Shown piece after piece: positions 24,835 to 33,077 of a stretch of DNA of 33,077 bases. Both the position numbers and the translations under genes were made by a program. Each line of letters begins with the position of its first letter. The stretch's first letter is position 1. Origin of the DNA: Candidatus Kapaibacterium sp. (GTDB lineage: Bacteria; Bacteroidota; Ignavibacteria; Kapaibacteriales; UBA4661); contig RDXM01000127.1 in assembly GCA_004292595.1 (NCBI GenBank), positions 1-33,077 of the forward strand, given 5' to 3'. The notes below the pieces were generated by a model, which did not search any database, was not told the origin of the DNA, and worked only from the letters and a program-made list of their open reading frames with translations.

Positions 24835-27399
24835 ATGCCCTACAACCACCAATCCACCGAAGCCAAATGGCAGCAATTCTGGGATACAAACCAGACCTTT
24901 CGCACCATCACCGACACGACCAAGCCTAAATACTACGTGCTGGATATGTTCCCTTACCCAAGCGGCGCGGGGCTGCACGTCGGGCATCCCGAAGGCTATA
25001 CCGCAACTGACATTGTGAGCCGCTACAAACGCATGAAAGGCTTCAGCGTCCTGCACCCGATGGGCTTTGATGCCTTTGGTTTGCCGACGGAACGGTATGC
25101 GATGACGACTGGTATTCACCCCGCGAAAGTAACGGCGGACAACATCGTCAATTTCACGCGGCAGCTTAAATCTATCGGCTTCGGCTACGATTGGGAGCGC
25201 GTTATCAACACCACCACGCCCGATTATTACAAATGGACGCAGTGGATTTTCCTCAAAATCTACAACTCGTGGTACGATGAAGACCAGAAAAAAGCGCGTC
25301 CCATCAGCGAATTGCCCATTCCAGCAGAATATAAAACTCCACTTGAAATTCAGGAATATCAAGATACCAAGCGTTTGGCATACATCGCTGAAATCCCCGT
25401 AAACTGGTGCGAACAGCTTGGAACAGTGCTTGCAAACGAGGAAGTTGATGAATGGACATCAAAAGGCTATACCGTCGAGCGTCGCCCGATGCGTCAGTGG
25501 ATGCTCCGCATTACGGCGTATGCAGAGCGTTTGCTGAATGATTTGGCACTCGTGGAATGGCCCCAATCCACAATGGAAATGCAGAAACATTGGATTGGAA
25601 AATCAGAAGGCGCGGAAGTAACATTCCCGCTTGTCGGGCATGAGGAAGGCATCACCGTGTACACAACCCGCCCCGACACGATTTTCGGCGTTTCCTACAT
25701 CGTTCTTGCGCCAGAGCATTCGCTTGTAGAGCGCATCACCACTGAAGCGCAGCGCACTGTCGTTGAGGAATACAAAAAAGCCGTTGCTCTCAAAAGCGAC
25801 CTTGAGCGCACCGAACTTGCGAAGGAAAAATCTGGTGTTTGGACGGGCGCATTCGTGCTGAATCCCGCAAATGGTGAAAAAGTCCCCGTTTGGATTGCCG
25901 ATTACGTCTTGGCGCACTACGGCACGGGTTCAGTGATGGGCGTTCCTTGCGGCGATGTGCGCGATTTCGCCTTTGCAACAAAATTCGGCTTGCCAATTCC
26001 AATCGTCCTCAAGCCCGCAGACGGCACGGAGTGGGACTTTACGAAGAATGGCTACGATGATTACGAGAATGCAATTGCTATCAATTCCAAAAATGAGAAC
26101 GTTTCGCTGGACGGAATGGAATCGAACAAAGCGAAAAAATGGATAACGATGTGGCTTGCCAGCGAGGGTTTGGGCAAATTGAAAATTCAGTACAAACTGC
26201 GCGATTGGCTCTTTTCGCGCCAGCGGTATTGGGGCGAACCCGTTCCCATTGTGTTCTTCGAGGACGGTACACGCCGCTCGTTGGAAGCAGACGAACTCCC
26301 CTTGCAACTGCCCGATGTGAGCGACTTCCAGCCCGCCGGAACGGGTGAATCGCCGCTTGCGAAAGTGGAATCGTGGGTGAATTTCACCGACAAAAAAACA
26401 GGTAAACAAGCCCGCTACGAAACCAACACCATGCCGCAGTGGGCGGGTTCGTGCTGGTATTATTTGCGCTTCATAGACCCCAGCAATGATGCGGTGTTTG
26501 TGGATTCTGCATTGGAAAAATACTGGATGGGAAATACCGAAAATGGCGGGGTAGATTTGTACATGGGCGGCGCAGAACACGCCGTGCTGCACCTTTTGTA
26601 TTCACGCTTTTGGCACAAAGTCTTGTTTGATTACGGTTACGTCTCCACTCCAGAGCCGTTCAAAAAGCTGTTCCACCAAGGCTTGATTTTGGGTGAAGAT
26701 TCGGTAAAAATGTCGAAATCGCGTGGAAACGTGGTCAATCCTGACGATGTTATCAAGGAATACGGCGCGGACGCGCTGCGCGTTTTCGAGATGTTCATGG
26801 GACCACTCGAAGCCGCAAAACCTTGGGCAACCAAAGGCGTGGAGGGCGTTGCACGGTTTTTGAGCCGCTCCTACCGCATGATTGTTGATGAAGAGACGGG
26901 CAAATGTTTACCAAGCGTGAAGGACGCAGAACTCTCGAAAGAACAAGCATTCATGCTGCATTCCACAATTAAAAAAATTGGCGAAGATATTGAAAATCTG
27001 AGCTTCAATACCGCCGTTTCGCAGATGATGATTTTTGTCAATGAGTTCTTCAAAGCAGATGTGAAGCCGCGTTCAGCGATGGAAGCATTTGTGCTATGTC
27101 TCGCGCCGTTTGCGCCGCACCTTGGCGAAGAACTTTGGCAAATACTTGGACATACCACAAGCGTAGCATTGGAGCGGTTTCCAGACTACGACGCAGCGAA
27201 ATTAGTGCAGGACGAAATCGAGATTGTCTTGCAAGTCAGCAGCAAAGTTCGCGCAAAAATCATCGTTCCAGCGAATGCGGATGCCGCAACGCTTGAGAAA
27301 ATTGCTCTTCAAGACCCGACCGTACAAAAATATTTGGATGGCAAAACACCGAAAAAAGTGATTGCAGTGCCAGGAAAACTGGTGAATTTTATTGTGTGA
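24835..27399 (+). CDS. leuS: Leucyl-tRNA synthetase
   Basis: An 854-residue class I aminoacyl-tRNA synthetase, the normal length for bacterial LeuRS. It charges tRNA-Leu. The HIGH-like motif is HVGH at 48-51, within PYPSGAGLHVGHPEGY. The editing domain follows (TRPDTIFGVSYIVLAPEH, then ADYVLAHYGTGSVMGVPCGD). The KMSKS signature is intact at 625-629. The C-terminal part carries the anticodon-binding helices and a short tail (QVSSKVRAKIIVP, ending GKLVNFIV). The start follows a 30-bp gap after the LRR gene and has no clear Shine-Dalgarno. Confidence 0.98.
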   Translation: MPYNHQSTEAKWQQFWDTNQTFRTITDTTKPKYYVLDMFPYPSGAGLHVGHPEGYTATDIVSRYKRMKGFSVLHPMGFDAFGLPTERYAMTTGIHPAKVTADNIVNFTRQLKSIGFGYDWERVINTTTPDYYKWTQWIFLKIYNSWYDEDQKKARPISELPIPAEYKTPLEIQEYQDTKRLAYIAEIPVNWCEQLGTVLANEEVDEWTSKGYTVERRPMRQWMLRITAYAERLLNDLALVEWPQSTMEMQKHWIGKSEGAEVTFPLVGHEEGITVYTTRPDTIFGVSYIVLAPEHSLVERITTEAQRTVVEEYKKAVALKSDLERTELAKEKSGVWTGAFVLNPANGEKVPVWIADYVLAHYGTGSVMGVPCGDVRDFAFATKFGLPIPIVLKPADGTEWDFTKNGYDDYENAIAINSKNENVSLDGMESNKAKKWITMWLASEGLGKLKIQYKLRDWLFSRQRYWGEPVPIVFFEDGTRRSLEADELPLQLPDVSDFQPAGTGESPLAKVESWVNFTDKKTGKQARYETNTMPQWAGSCWYYLRFIDPSNDAVFVDSALEKYWMGNTENGGVDLYMGGAEHAVLHLLYSRFWHKVLFDYGYVSTPEPFKKLFHQGLILGEDSVKMSKSRGNVVNPDDVIKEYGADALRVFEMFMGPLEAAKPWATKGVEGVARFLSRSYRMIVDEETGKCLPSVKDAELSKEQAFMLHSTIKKIGEDIENLSFNTAVSQMMIFVNEFFKADVKPRSAMEAFVLCLAPFAPHLGEELWQILGHTTSVALERFPDYDAAKLVQDEIEIVLQVSSKVRAKIIVPANADAATLEKIALQDPTVQKYLDGKTPKKVIAVPGKLVNFIV

Positions 27400-27567
27400 T
27401 ACTGTGCGGAATACCGTTTTCATTTGATTTGTAATGCTTTACATCAGGCTCTTCACGAAGAGTGCGCGAAGGGATATGACACCGTGACTTTTGGTAATGT
27501 AGAAGAATTACTTTCGGAAACTACCACAACTCACAGAAAAGTTGTATATTCGCGCACCCTTGACAAG

Positions 27568-27706
27568 TGAGCGAGGTTGTTGCTTGCTGTGCTTGCTTGC
27601 TGTCTGATTTAGGGGGACGTTCCAAAGCGGTGTGTTTGCTCTTGTGCAAACGAGAGTCCACATATTGCGCGGAACAGCAGTAAGTTTCATCCTCGCTCAA
27701 TTTTTT
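27568..27706 (+). ncRNA. Candidate structured small RNA (possibly 6S-like)
   Basis: TGAGCGAGG (27568-27576) and CCTCGCTCA (27691-27699) can form a perfect 9-bp closing stem, followed at once by ATTTTTTC, like the 3' end of a terminated transcript. Inside lie CTTGCTG (27596-27602) with CAGTAAG (27678-27684, one G-T pair), GTTCC with GGAAC (27619-27623/27671-27675) and a hairpin GTTTGC-TCTTGT-GCAAAC (27634-27651). The result is one long, interrupted rod of about 140 nt, a shape like 6S RNA, but I do not recognise conserved 6S sequence. A TATATT hexamer lies at about 27545. The function is unknown. Confidence 0.35.
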
Positions 27707-27928
27707 CTTGTCATGGTGTATTCGCGCTTGTCCCCCGCCGATACTGCCGTTGTCGGTCGCTTTATCTCTCTGTGCCGTAAGAATGTAGCGTTGCACGTTG
27801 GTCAAGCACGAGAGCCGCATCCATACTAGATTCATGCTGTTTGTCTGCATTATCATTATATTTCAGATATTCCGAAATTCATACCATTTGTTTTTCACAC
27901 AGTTTCCGTTATTCTCCGACCCTATTTC

Positions 27929-27935
27929 AGGAGAG
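27929..27935 (+). promoter_or_regulatory. Shine-Dalgarno site of the OmpA-family gene
   Basis: AGGAGAG lies 8 nt before ATG 27944 and decides the start. Confidence 0.7.
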
Positions 27936-27943
27936 ATGCAATT

Positions 27944-30370
27944 ATGAATACTTTTTTTCTCCGTCGTTGTGCTACAAAATTTCTTTTAAGTATCAGTATT
28001 GGTGCGGTGTTGCCGACATTTTTTTCTCTAAACGCTGCACTGGCGCAAGCACCAAAACCCGCCGAAATGCCGCTTATTGCCACGCCAGAGGTGCGTTCTG
28101 ATTCGCTGGACTTTGTTAAATTTCCGCCCGCTAAAGATGTTACCTATTTTGGAATTGGTCTTTGGGGCGCAGCAAAAGGAACAATCAATACCGTCTTTCG
28201 CTCGGAAAATCCAAGCTACACACCAACGGCAAGCATTGCTGGCGATAGAGGCTTCAACATTGATTTTTTGCCGCAAGTGGATTTTGGCATTACGCTCATG
28301 GCACCAGCACTTATCGGCGAGACCGTTGGACTGAATCTTGATTTGGGCTTGGCAAACTATAACTTTGGAACGCAGCTTTTTCCTCGCTACATTTTGAATA
28401 GTGCTGCTAGTGCGCAATATCTGGATGCCATCGGGCGCAATCTTTCCGCCGCAGACCGCTTCCGTGCTGAAACTGCGCGATTTTTTACGAATGTTCAGGT
28501 TCTTTCTGCCTCGCCCATGCTCAATATCGGTGGTTTGCTTTTGGGTGTCAATGTCGGTATTCCCTTGCCATTCCTTGCTTCTACCATTCAGACCGAAGGC
28601 GGAGGCGCATTAAATCTCGCGGCAGCAACCGAAACGATTGCTCCAGAAAAAATGCAGATTTTCTGGGAGCCGCGCTTGGGCTTGCAAGTGCCAATTATTA
28701 AAATTCGCGGCACAGGAACGCTCTTTTTTAATGCAAACCTTAGCTATACATTGCCTGGAAATTCGCCTCTCACGCTGGATGCGCTCAACAGCATGAATGC
28801 GAAGGTGCAAGCTGCTCTTACACGACTTGGCTATGATTCAACCACAGCATATCGCTATCCGCTTGTTGCGCAAAGCTCTGGCAGAGATTCTGGCAGAACC
28901 CGCTTCGACCCTATCAGCGTCCAGCCTTTTTCTGCGTCGGTCGGACTCAGTTTTGTTCTGAGCGCGGGCAACAACAACGACCTTTTGAATGAATTACAGC
29001 AAGAAGAACGCCGCACCGATAGCTTGCGCGTTACCAATGCTATCATTGGTCGTACCGTTGATAATCTCCGCCAACGCTCTATCGGGCTTGCGGACAAGGC
29101 AATCAATACCGTTGTTCTGTCCAGCAAAATGGCGGACCGCCTAGCAGCGTTGGAAAAAAATCAACTTGAGCAGCAAAAAACAGCCCTCAAAACCGAGCTT
29201 GTTGATACGAAAAAGAAAGTGTTTCAAGCTCTTTTCACAACAATAACTGGCACAAACGAAGACGGCTCGGAAACAGCAGAAAACCCAACGGTGCGCATTG
29301 AGCAATACAAAGCAACCGCCACAAAAACGCTGCTCCCAAGCGTGTATTTCGACCAAGGTTCTGCGCTCCTTTCAACGCGCTACAAGCGCATTCAGGCTGC
29401 CGAACGCGAAAGCTACAAGCTCCCCTCCGATGCGCTTGGAAGCTCGTATTCGCTCTATCCGAACCTCTTGAACATCATTGGCAAACGCGCTGCTTCCTCG
29501 CAAGGGAAAATCACGCTCACTGGTACGCAGTCCAGCGACGAAACCGATACAAAATTAGCGGAAACCCGCGTGGAAACGCTCGCCACGTACTTGCAAGATA
29601 TTTGGAAAATTCCTGCTTCACGTTTGAACAAAAAAGTTAATAAAGGCACAGGTTCGTCGTCAAGTTCCAGCGCACAAGACCGCCGCGTGGATATTTCTTC
29701 CGAAAACGCAGATATAACCGCACCTCTCGGCATGGACTACACCGCCCGTCTAGCAAACCCGCCCGTTGTGAACATTGGCATAGACATCAGTACTGGTGCG
29801 GGATTGAAGCAATGGGAACTAGAAATTCAGCAAATTGTGAACAATCAAGGCGTGGTGCTGAAAGACACCAACGGTGGCGCGAATTATCCGCCGCGTTTTG
29901 TCTGGCGTTTGAACGAAGAACCAGCAACGATGCCGCAGTCGTCCGAACCAGTATCTATGCGCCTTGGAGCATTTGACATCAACAATGCGGCTGCGCCCGA
30001 TGCGCCCTTGAAAACCTTGAAAGTAGAGCAAATCACGCTGGAACAAAAACGCGCAAATAAACGTGCAGATAAATCCATTCAGCAATTTGAATTTGTTGTT
30101 GTCAATAGTTTGACCGACCTCGATGCCGCATCAAATCAGGTGTTGGCGGCAGCGAAGGCAGCTTTGTCGGCACAATCCAGAGTACATATCACGGTGTATG
30201 GCGGCAATACAAACTTTTCCGCTCGCAGTGTCGCACAGGCACTGGGTTTGGATGACCGCAATGCGATTTTGCGCGATGCTGGAACGCCGCTTCTGACTTC
30301 ACAACTCCCCGAAGCGAGCGTGTATAACCGCGCCGTGCGTATTCGCATCGAAACGCCAAGCGGGAACTAA
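27944..30370 (+). CDS. OmpA-family outer-membrane protein with two OmpA-like C-terminal domains
   Basis: An 808-residue exported protein with a signal peptide (about 1-35, ending AALAQ). Residues about 60-350 look like a membrane beta-barrel of the outer membrane (alternating patterns such as IDFLPQVDFGITLMAP and VGLNLDLGLANYNFG). A coiled-coil follows at about 360-430. Residues about 461-590 form an OmpA-like peptidoglycan-associated domain (LLPSVYFDQGSALLS, ITLTGTQSSDE, LAETRVETLATYLQ and DRRVDIS). A second, weaker OmpA-like segment occupies about 715-803 (VVNSLTDLDAASNQVLAAAK, then RSVAQALGLD). It probably links the outer membrane to peptidoglycan. A Shine-Dalgarno supports the start. The small lipoprotein gene follows after 25 bp. 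Confidence 0.82.
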   Translation: MNTFFLRRCATKFLLSISIGAVLPTFFSLNAALAQAPKPAEMPLIATPEVRSDSLDFVKFPPAKDVTYFGIGLWGAAKGTINTVFRSENPSYTPTASIAGDRGFNIDFLPQVDFGITLMAPALIGETVGLNLDLGLANYNFGTQLFPRYILNSAASAQYLDAIGRNLSAADRFRAETARFFTNVQVLSASPMLNIGGLLLGVNVGIPLPFLASTIQTEGGGALNLAAATETIAPEKMQIFWEPRLGLQVPIIKIRGTGTLFFNANLSYTLPGNSPLTLDALNSMNAKVQAALTRLGYDSTTAYRYPLVAQSSGRDSGRTRFDPISVQPFSASVGLSFVLSAGNNNDLLNELQQEERRTDSLRVTNAIIGRTVDNLRQRSIGLADKAINTVVLSSKMADRLAALEKNQLEQQKTALKTELVDTKKKVFQALFTTITGTNEDGSETAENPTVRIEQYKATATKTLLPSVYFDQGSALLSTRYKRIQAAERESYKLPSDALGSSYSLYPNLLNIIGKRAASSQGKITLTGTQSSDETDTKLAETRVETLATYLQDIWKIPASRLNKKVNKGTGSSSSSSAQDRRVDISSENADITAPLGMDYTARLANPPVVNIGIDISTGAGLKQWELEIQQIVNNQGVVLKDTNGGANYPPRFVWRLNEEPATMPQSSEPVSMRLGAFDINNAAAPDAPLKTLKVEQITLEQKRANKRADKSIQQFEFVVVNSLTDLDAASNQVLAAAKAALSAQSRVHITVYGGNTNFSARSVAQALGLDDRNAILRDAGTPLLTSQLPEASVYNRAVRIRIETPSGN

Positions 30371-30395
30371 GGAATAGACGTAGCCCACGTACCAT

Positions 30396-30776
30396 ATGAA
30401 TTATCCACCAATGCACACGTTTCCGAAATTTTTTGCGGCTGCCGCATTGTTACTTGTTCTAGTAAGCTGTGCCTTTCCAAGCACCTACAATCGCTCACGG
30501 ATGTTTTATGTGGGAAAATTCTTCCCGCCTTCGACGCGGGTTGATGTTGTGTATGATGAGCGAGATTTGCGCACAAATCGTTTTGAGTACATCGGTGAAC
30601 TCGCATGGACAGGCGTTCTGGTGCAACGAGACGATTATGCGCTGCTCGAAAAAGAACTTGCTGATGAGGCACGCTTTCGCGGCGCAGATGCTCTGATTGT
30701 GAGCGTTGTACCGCTCTATGACAGTTCGGTCGTGCGTCATAGCTTGCGTGTGCGCTTGGTAAAATATGTGGTGTGA
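30396..30776 (+). CDS. Small lipoprotein of unknown function
   Basis: A 126-residue protein. The stretch FFAAAALLLVLVSC (12-25) ends in a lipobox with C25, so it is a lipid-anchored envelope protein. The start could also be Met-6 at 30411. The mature domain has VDVVYDERDLRTNRFEYIGEL and ARFRGADALIVSVVPLY, a fold type seen in small envelope lipoproteins with a GADALI-like segment. I do not recognise a named family. It follows the OmpA-family gene by 25 bp and is probably co-transcribed, suggesting a shared role at the outer membrane. Confidence 0.7.
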   Translation: MNYPPMHTFPKFFAAAALLLVLVSCAFPSTYNRSRMFYVGKFFPPSTRVDVVYDERDLRTNRFEYIGELAWTGVLVQRDDYALLEKELADEARFRGADALIVSVVPLYDSSVVRHSLRVRLVKYVV

Positions 30777-30875
30777 AACCTACACTATGTCCAGCAAAAT
30801 CTCTGATACAGTCATTTTCTTCTCGAATACTTTGAAATGGCTCATTTAACACTCAATTTTTTTTGAATACTCGCT

Positions 30876-31406
30876 ATGACCCGACCACAACTAGCTCGTA
30901 CTATTTTCGACATCGCTCATTTGACGGGAACGTTTCTTCTTCGCTCTGGCATGACCAGCAATGAATACTTCGACAAATACTTATTTGAAAGCCGCCCCGA
31001 TGTGCTTCGTGCTATCGCACAGCATCTGCACGCCTTGATTCCGAGCGGCGTAGAGGTGCTTGCTGGTCTGGAAATGGGCGGTATTCCGATTGTAACAGCA
31101 TTATCGCTGGAAAGCGGCTTCCCTGCTGCCTTTGTTCGCAAAAAAGCCAAAGACTACGGCACACGCAAATGCTCCGAAGGTGCGCAGGTGTATGGCAAAA
31201 AAACGCTCATTATTGAGGACGTGATTACAAGCGGCGGACAGGTGATTTTGAGTGCGCAAGACCTGAAAAATGCTGGTGCGGATATTGTTGGTGTGCTGTG
31301 TGTGATTGACCGCGAACAAGGCGGACGCGAAAAGCTAGCAAAATCGGGCTTAGAACTACACGCACTCTTTACGATGACAGAGCTAAAATCTCCCGTGCTC
31401 GAGTGA
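30876..31406 (+). CDS. pyrE: Orotate phosphoribosyltransferase
   Basis: A 176-residue enzyme of the type I phosphoribosyltransferase fold; it converts orotate and PRPP to OMP in pyrimidine synthesis. The PRPP loop is LIIEDVITSGGQ (111-122), with the key acidic pair E114/D115. Other family marks are GLEMGGIPIVTALS and AFVRKKAKDYGTRKCSEGA, the flexible loop with the catalytic Lys. The length is slightly short but typical of the compact family. It is not in a pyr operon here. The start has no clear Shine-Dalgarno. Confidence 0.92.
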   Translation: MTRPQLARTIFDIAHLTGTFLLRSGMTSNEYFDKYLFESRPDVLRAIAQHLHALIPSGVEVLAGLEMGGIPIVTALSLESGFPAAFVRKKAKDYGTRKCSEGAQVYGKKTLIIEDVITSGGQVILSAQDLKNAGADIVGVLCVIDREQGGREKLAKSGLELHALFTMTELKSPVLE

Positions 31407-31472
31407 ACGACGCGCTGACCACTGCTTGCTGGCGATTGCTTGACACTTTGCCATTCACCTTTCTCTATCTTC

Positions 31473-32909
31473 ATGCACCACACCACGACACTCAAACCCC
31501 GCTTTATTACAATGCTTGCCGACACATTCACGCCGGTCAGTATTTATTTGCAAGTCCGCGACGTATTTCCGAATAGCGTTTTGCTGGAAAGCTCGGATTA
31601 TCATGGGAACGAAAACTCCTGTTCGTACATTTGCTGTAAGCCAATTGCGGGATTTGTTGTGGAGCAACACGGCACGAAAAACACGATTTCATGCCGCTTG
31701 CCAGACAATTCCCACGAAACTTGCGCCGATGTGCCAGCAAACGAGATACTGCCTGCCTTGCGGCAATTTATCGCGGGTTTTCATACCGAACGCTTGGATA
31801 TTCCCTATCTACACGACGGAATTTTTGGCTACATCACCTACGATGCCGTGCAGTATTGCGAAGATATTACGCTTGCGCAAACAACAGAAGAAAGCCGCGT
31901 CATTCCTTGCTTGCAGTATCATTTGTACCAATACATCATTATTCTGAATCACTTCACCAATGAAGTTTTTTTGGTCGAACACGTGCCAGAAGATGTGCCA
32001 GCACAGAACAATGATGATTCTTTACAAGCACTCGCACAGCTGATTAGCAAAAAAACCTTCGCAAGCTACCATTTTACGCCGTCGGAAGAGGAGCAATCGA
32101 ATTTTACCGATGAAGAATTTCTCGCAACGCTGGAGCAAATAAAGCCGCATATTTATCGTGGCGATGTGTTCCAAATTGTGCCGTCGCGCCGCTTCCAACG
32201 GAGCTTCAAGGGGGATGATTTCAACGTGTATCGGTCGCTTCGCAGCGTGAATCCTTCGCCGTATTTATTTTATTTTGATTATGGCTCGTTTCGTCTTATG
32301 GGGTCGTCGCCAGAGGCGCAAATTATTATCCACAACGGCAAAGCAGAAATTCACCCGATTGCAGGCACGTTTCGGCGCACCGGCAACGACGCAACCGATG
32401 CCGAACACGCAGCCGCATTGCAAAAAGACCCGAAAGAAAATGCTGAACACGTGATGCTTGTTGATTTAGCGCGAAACGACCTCAGCCGCCACTGCAAGAA
32501 CGTGCAGGTAGAAGTCTATAAGGAAGTGCAGTATTACTCGCACGTCATTCACTTAGTCTCGAAAGTAACGGGACAGCTTACTACCAGCAATGACGCGCTC
32601 TCTGTGCTTGCCGATACCTTCCCAGCTGGTACGCTCTCTGGCGCACCAAAATACATGGCAATGACGCTCATTGACCGCTACGAGCGCGGCGCACGTGGCT
32701 TCTACGGTGGGGGAATTGGCTTTATTGATTTTCGAGGAAATGTCAATCACGCCATTATGATTCGCTCGCTTATGAGCAAAAATAATACGCTGACATACCA
32801 AGCAGGAATGGGCTACGTGGCAGATTCTCAGCCTGAAAGCGAGCTTCAAGAGGTGAAGAACAAACTGGGGGCATTACGCAAAGCGATTGCGCTGGCGGCG
32901 AAGTTGTAA
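31473..32909 (+). CDS. trpE: Anthranilate synthase component I
   Basis: From ATG 31473 the product is 478 residues, aligning with Bacteroidetes-type TrpE at LLADT-like MLADTFTPVSIYLQVRD; the frame upstream to 31440 is an unneeded extension. It makes anthranilate from chorismate, using ammonia or glutamine through TrpG. NSVLLESSDYHG carries the usual tryptophan feedback element (LLESS). The catalytic chorismate-binding domain shows DVFQIVPSRRF, HPIAGTFRRTG, AEHVMLVDLARNDL, VIHLVSKVTG, TFPAGTLSGAPK and GFYGGGIGFIDFRGN. All look intact. No trpG follows in the 168 bp left in the window; a HEARO-like RNA sits there instead. Confidence 0.95.
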   Translation: MHHTTTLKPRFITMLADTFTPVSIYLQVRDVFPNSVLLESSDYHGNENSCSYICCKPIAGFVVEQHGTKNTISCRLPDNSHETCADVPANEILPALRQFIAGFHTERLDIPYLHDGIFGYITYDAVQYCEDITLAQTTEESRVIPCLQYHLYQYIIILNHFTNEVFLVEHVPEDVPAQNNDDSLQALAQLISKKTFASYHFTPSEEEQSNFTDEEFLATLEQIKPHIYRGDVFQIVPSRRFQRSFKGDDFNVYRSLRSVNPSPYLFYFDYGSFRLMGSSPEAQIIIHNGKAEIHPIAGTFRRTGNDATDAEHAAALQKDPKENAEHVMLVDLARNDLSRHCKNVQVEVYKEVQYYSHVIHLVSKVTGQLTTSNDALSVLADTFPAGTLSGAPKYMAMTLIDRYERGARGFYGGGIGFIDFRGNVNHAIMIRSLMSKNNTLTYQAGMGYVADSQPESELQEVKNKLGALRKAIALAAKL

Positions 32910-32977
32910 AAAAGGCTGGAAAACGTGATGCAAGGAGGTTTTGTTTACTTCCATGTCTATTTCCATTTTTATCAGAT

Positions 32978-33077
32978 ATGCCGTAAAACCCCTAGCTTTA
33001 GCTATGGGGATATAAGGCATTGTGCTTCAGCCAGGAAGTAGTGTCGGTTTGACCCGTCTTCGGGGCAAGGCGACGCT
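32978..33077 (+). ncRNA. HEARO / omega-RNA-like structured RNA, cut by the window edge
   Basis: From 32978 the sequence folds into nested stems: ATGCC (32978-32982) with GGCAT (33016-33020); CCCCTAGC-TTTA-GCTATGGGG (32989-33009), an 8-bp stem with a single unpaired T, the type of hairpin recognised by IS200/IS605 TnpA; AGTGTCG (33040-33046) with CGACGCT (33071-33077); and CCCG/CGGG inside it. The run GTGCTTCAGCCAGG, followed after about 10 nt by GTCGGTTTGACCCG, resembles the HEARO RNA family (HNH Endonuclease-Associated RNA and ORF), now known as the guide-bearing omega RNA of IscB/IsrB nucleases. In that system the guide lies at the 5' end, here near 32958-32977, and the nuclease ORF follows downstream, outside this window. 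The family call is from memory of the consensus. Confidence 0.65.
32989..33009 (+). mobile_element. IS200/IS605-type hairpin with bulged T
   Basis: CCCCTAGC and GCTATGGGG pair around TTTA, leaving one T unpaired at 33005. Single-strand transposases of the IS200/IS605 group bind imperfect hairpins of this shape near element ends. Cleavage sites (TTAC-like at 32945-32948, 40 nt upstream) are uncertain. The rest of the element is beyond the window. Confidence 0.55.

Larger units (their letters stand above)
27400..27943. other. 544-bp intergenic region with structured RNA candidate
   Basis: Between leuS and the OmpA-family gene I see no protein gene. The frames at 27632-27829 (+) and 27521-27856 (-) have no recognisable domain. 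The region holds a transcript-like unit with nested stems (27568-27706), a further GGGGGAC/GTCCCCC pairing (27612-27618 with 27730-27736) and the Shine-Dalgarno of the OmpA gene. Confidence 0.6.

Noticed and set aside
27581-27602. Short GCTTGCT tandem-like run
   Set aside because: Too short and irregular to call a repeat; it is probably part of the RNA stem region.
27632-27829. Short plus-strand frame in the leuS-OmpA gap
   Set aside because: No recognisable protein pattern; the same bases are better explained by RNA pairing.

Overview
The window looks like chromosomal DNA from a member of the Bacteroidota/Chlorobiota (FCB) group. The evidence is two secreted proteins with type IX secretion (T9SS) C-terminal sorting domains, a SPOR-like secreted protein, a large OmpA-family porin-like protein, a DUF2807 surface protein, a YncE/BtuG-like propeller lipoprotein and a trpE of the Bacteroidetes/Chlorobi type. 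Most genes are of moderate GC and densely packed. I cannot assign a genus from this sequence.

Layout. 1-650: decayed accessory DNA, an IS5-type transposase fragment fused to the C-terminal end of a restriction-helicase gene that carries an in-frame TAG. 720-2800: a DUF4864 protein and a soluble sensor-regulator (CI-like HTH, receiver, histidine kinase), both on the minus strand. 2800-3500: a palindrome-rich intergenic region with a MITE-like element. 3500-8060: a SPOR-like secreted protein, a VOC protein, a TetR regulator next to a fatty-acid-hydroxylase/ferredoxin-reductase fusion, and a MobA-like nucleotidyltransferase. 8079-10900: a DUF2807 protein, tRNA-Ser(UGA), an enoyl-CoA hydratase and the ribosomal genes rpmB-rpmG. 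11337-16820: a membrane chemoreceptor, a CtpA protease, the rRNA methyltransferase RlmI and shikimate kinase. 16962-23090: a cell-surface cluster with an IgGFc-binding-domain T9SS protein, a second T9SS surface protein, a BtuG-like propeller lipoprotein and a DUF4230 protein. 23196-24804: a 151-bp miniature transposable element sitting exactly at the start of an AT-rich GIY-YIG/T5orf172-LRR fusion gene. 24835-32909: leuS, a candidate structured RNA, an OmpA-family protein, a small lipoprotein, pyrE and trpE. 32910-33077: the window ends inside what looks like a HEARO/omega RNA, the RNA that lies just upstream of IscB/IsrB-type RNA-guided nucleases of IS200/IS605-like transposons. The nuclease gene itself would lie beyond the edge.

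The housekeeping genes (leuS, pyrE, trpE, aroK, rlmI, rpmB, rpmG, ctpA) are ordinary. The parts worth a second look are the HEARO/omega RNA at the right edge, the miniature element with a perfect 9-bp duplication that rebuilds the start codon of its neighbour, the GIY-YIG-LRR fusion, the HTH-receiver-kinase protein, and the structured RNA candidate between leuS and the OmpA gene.
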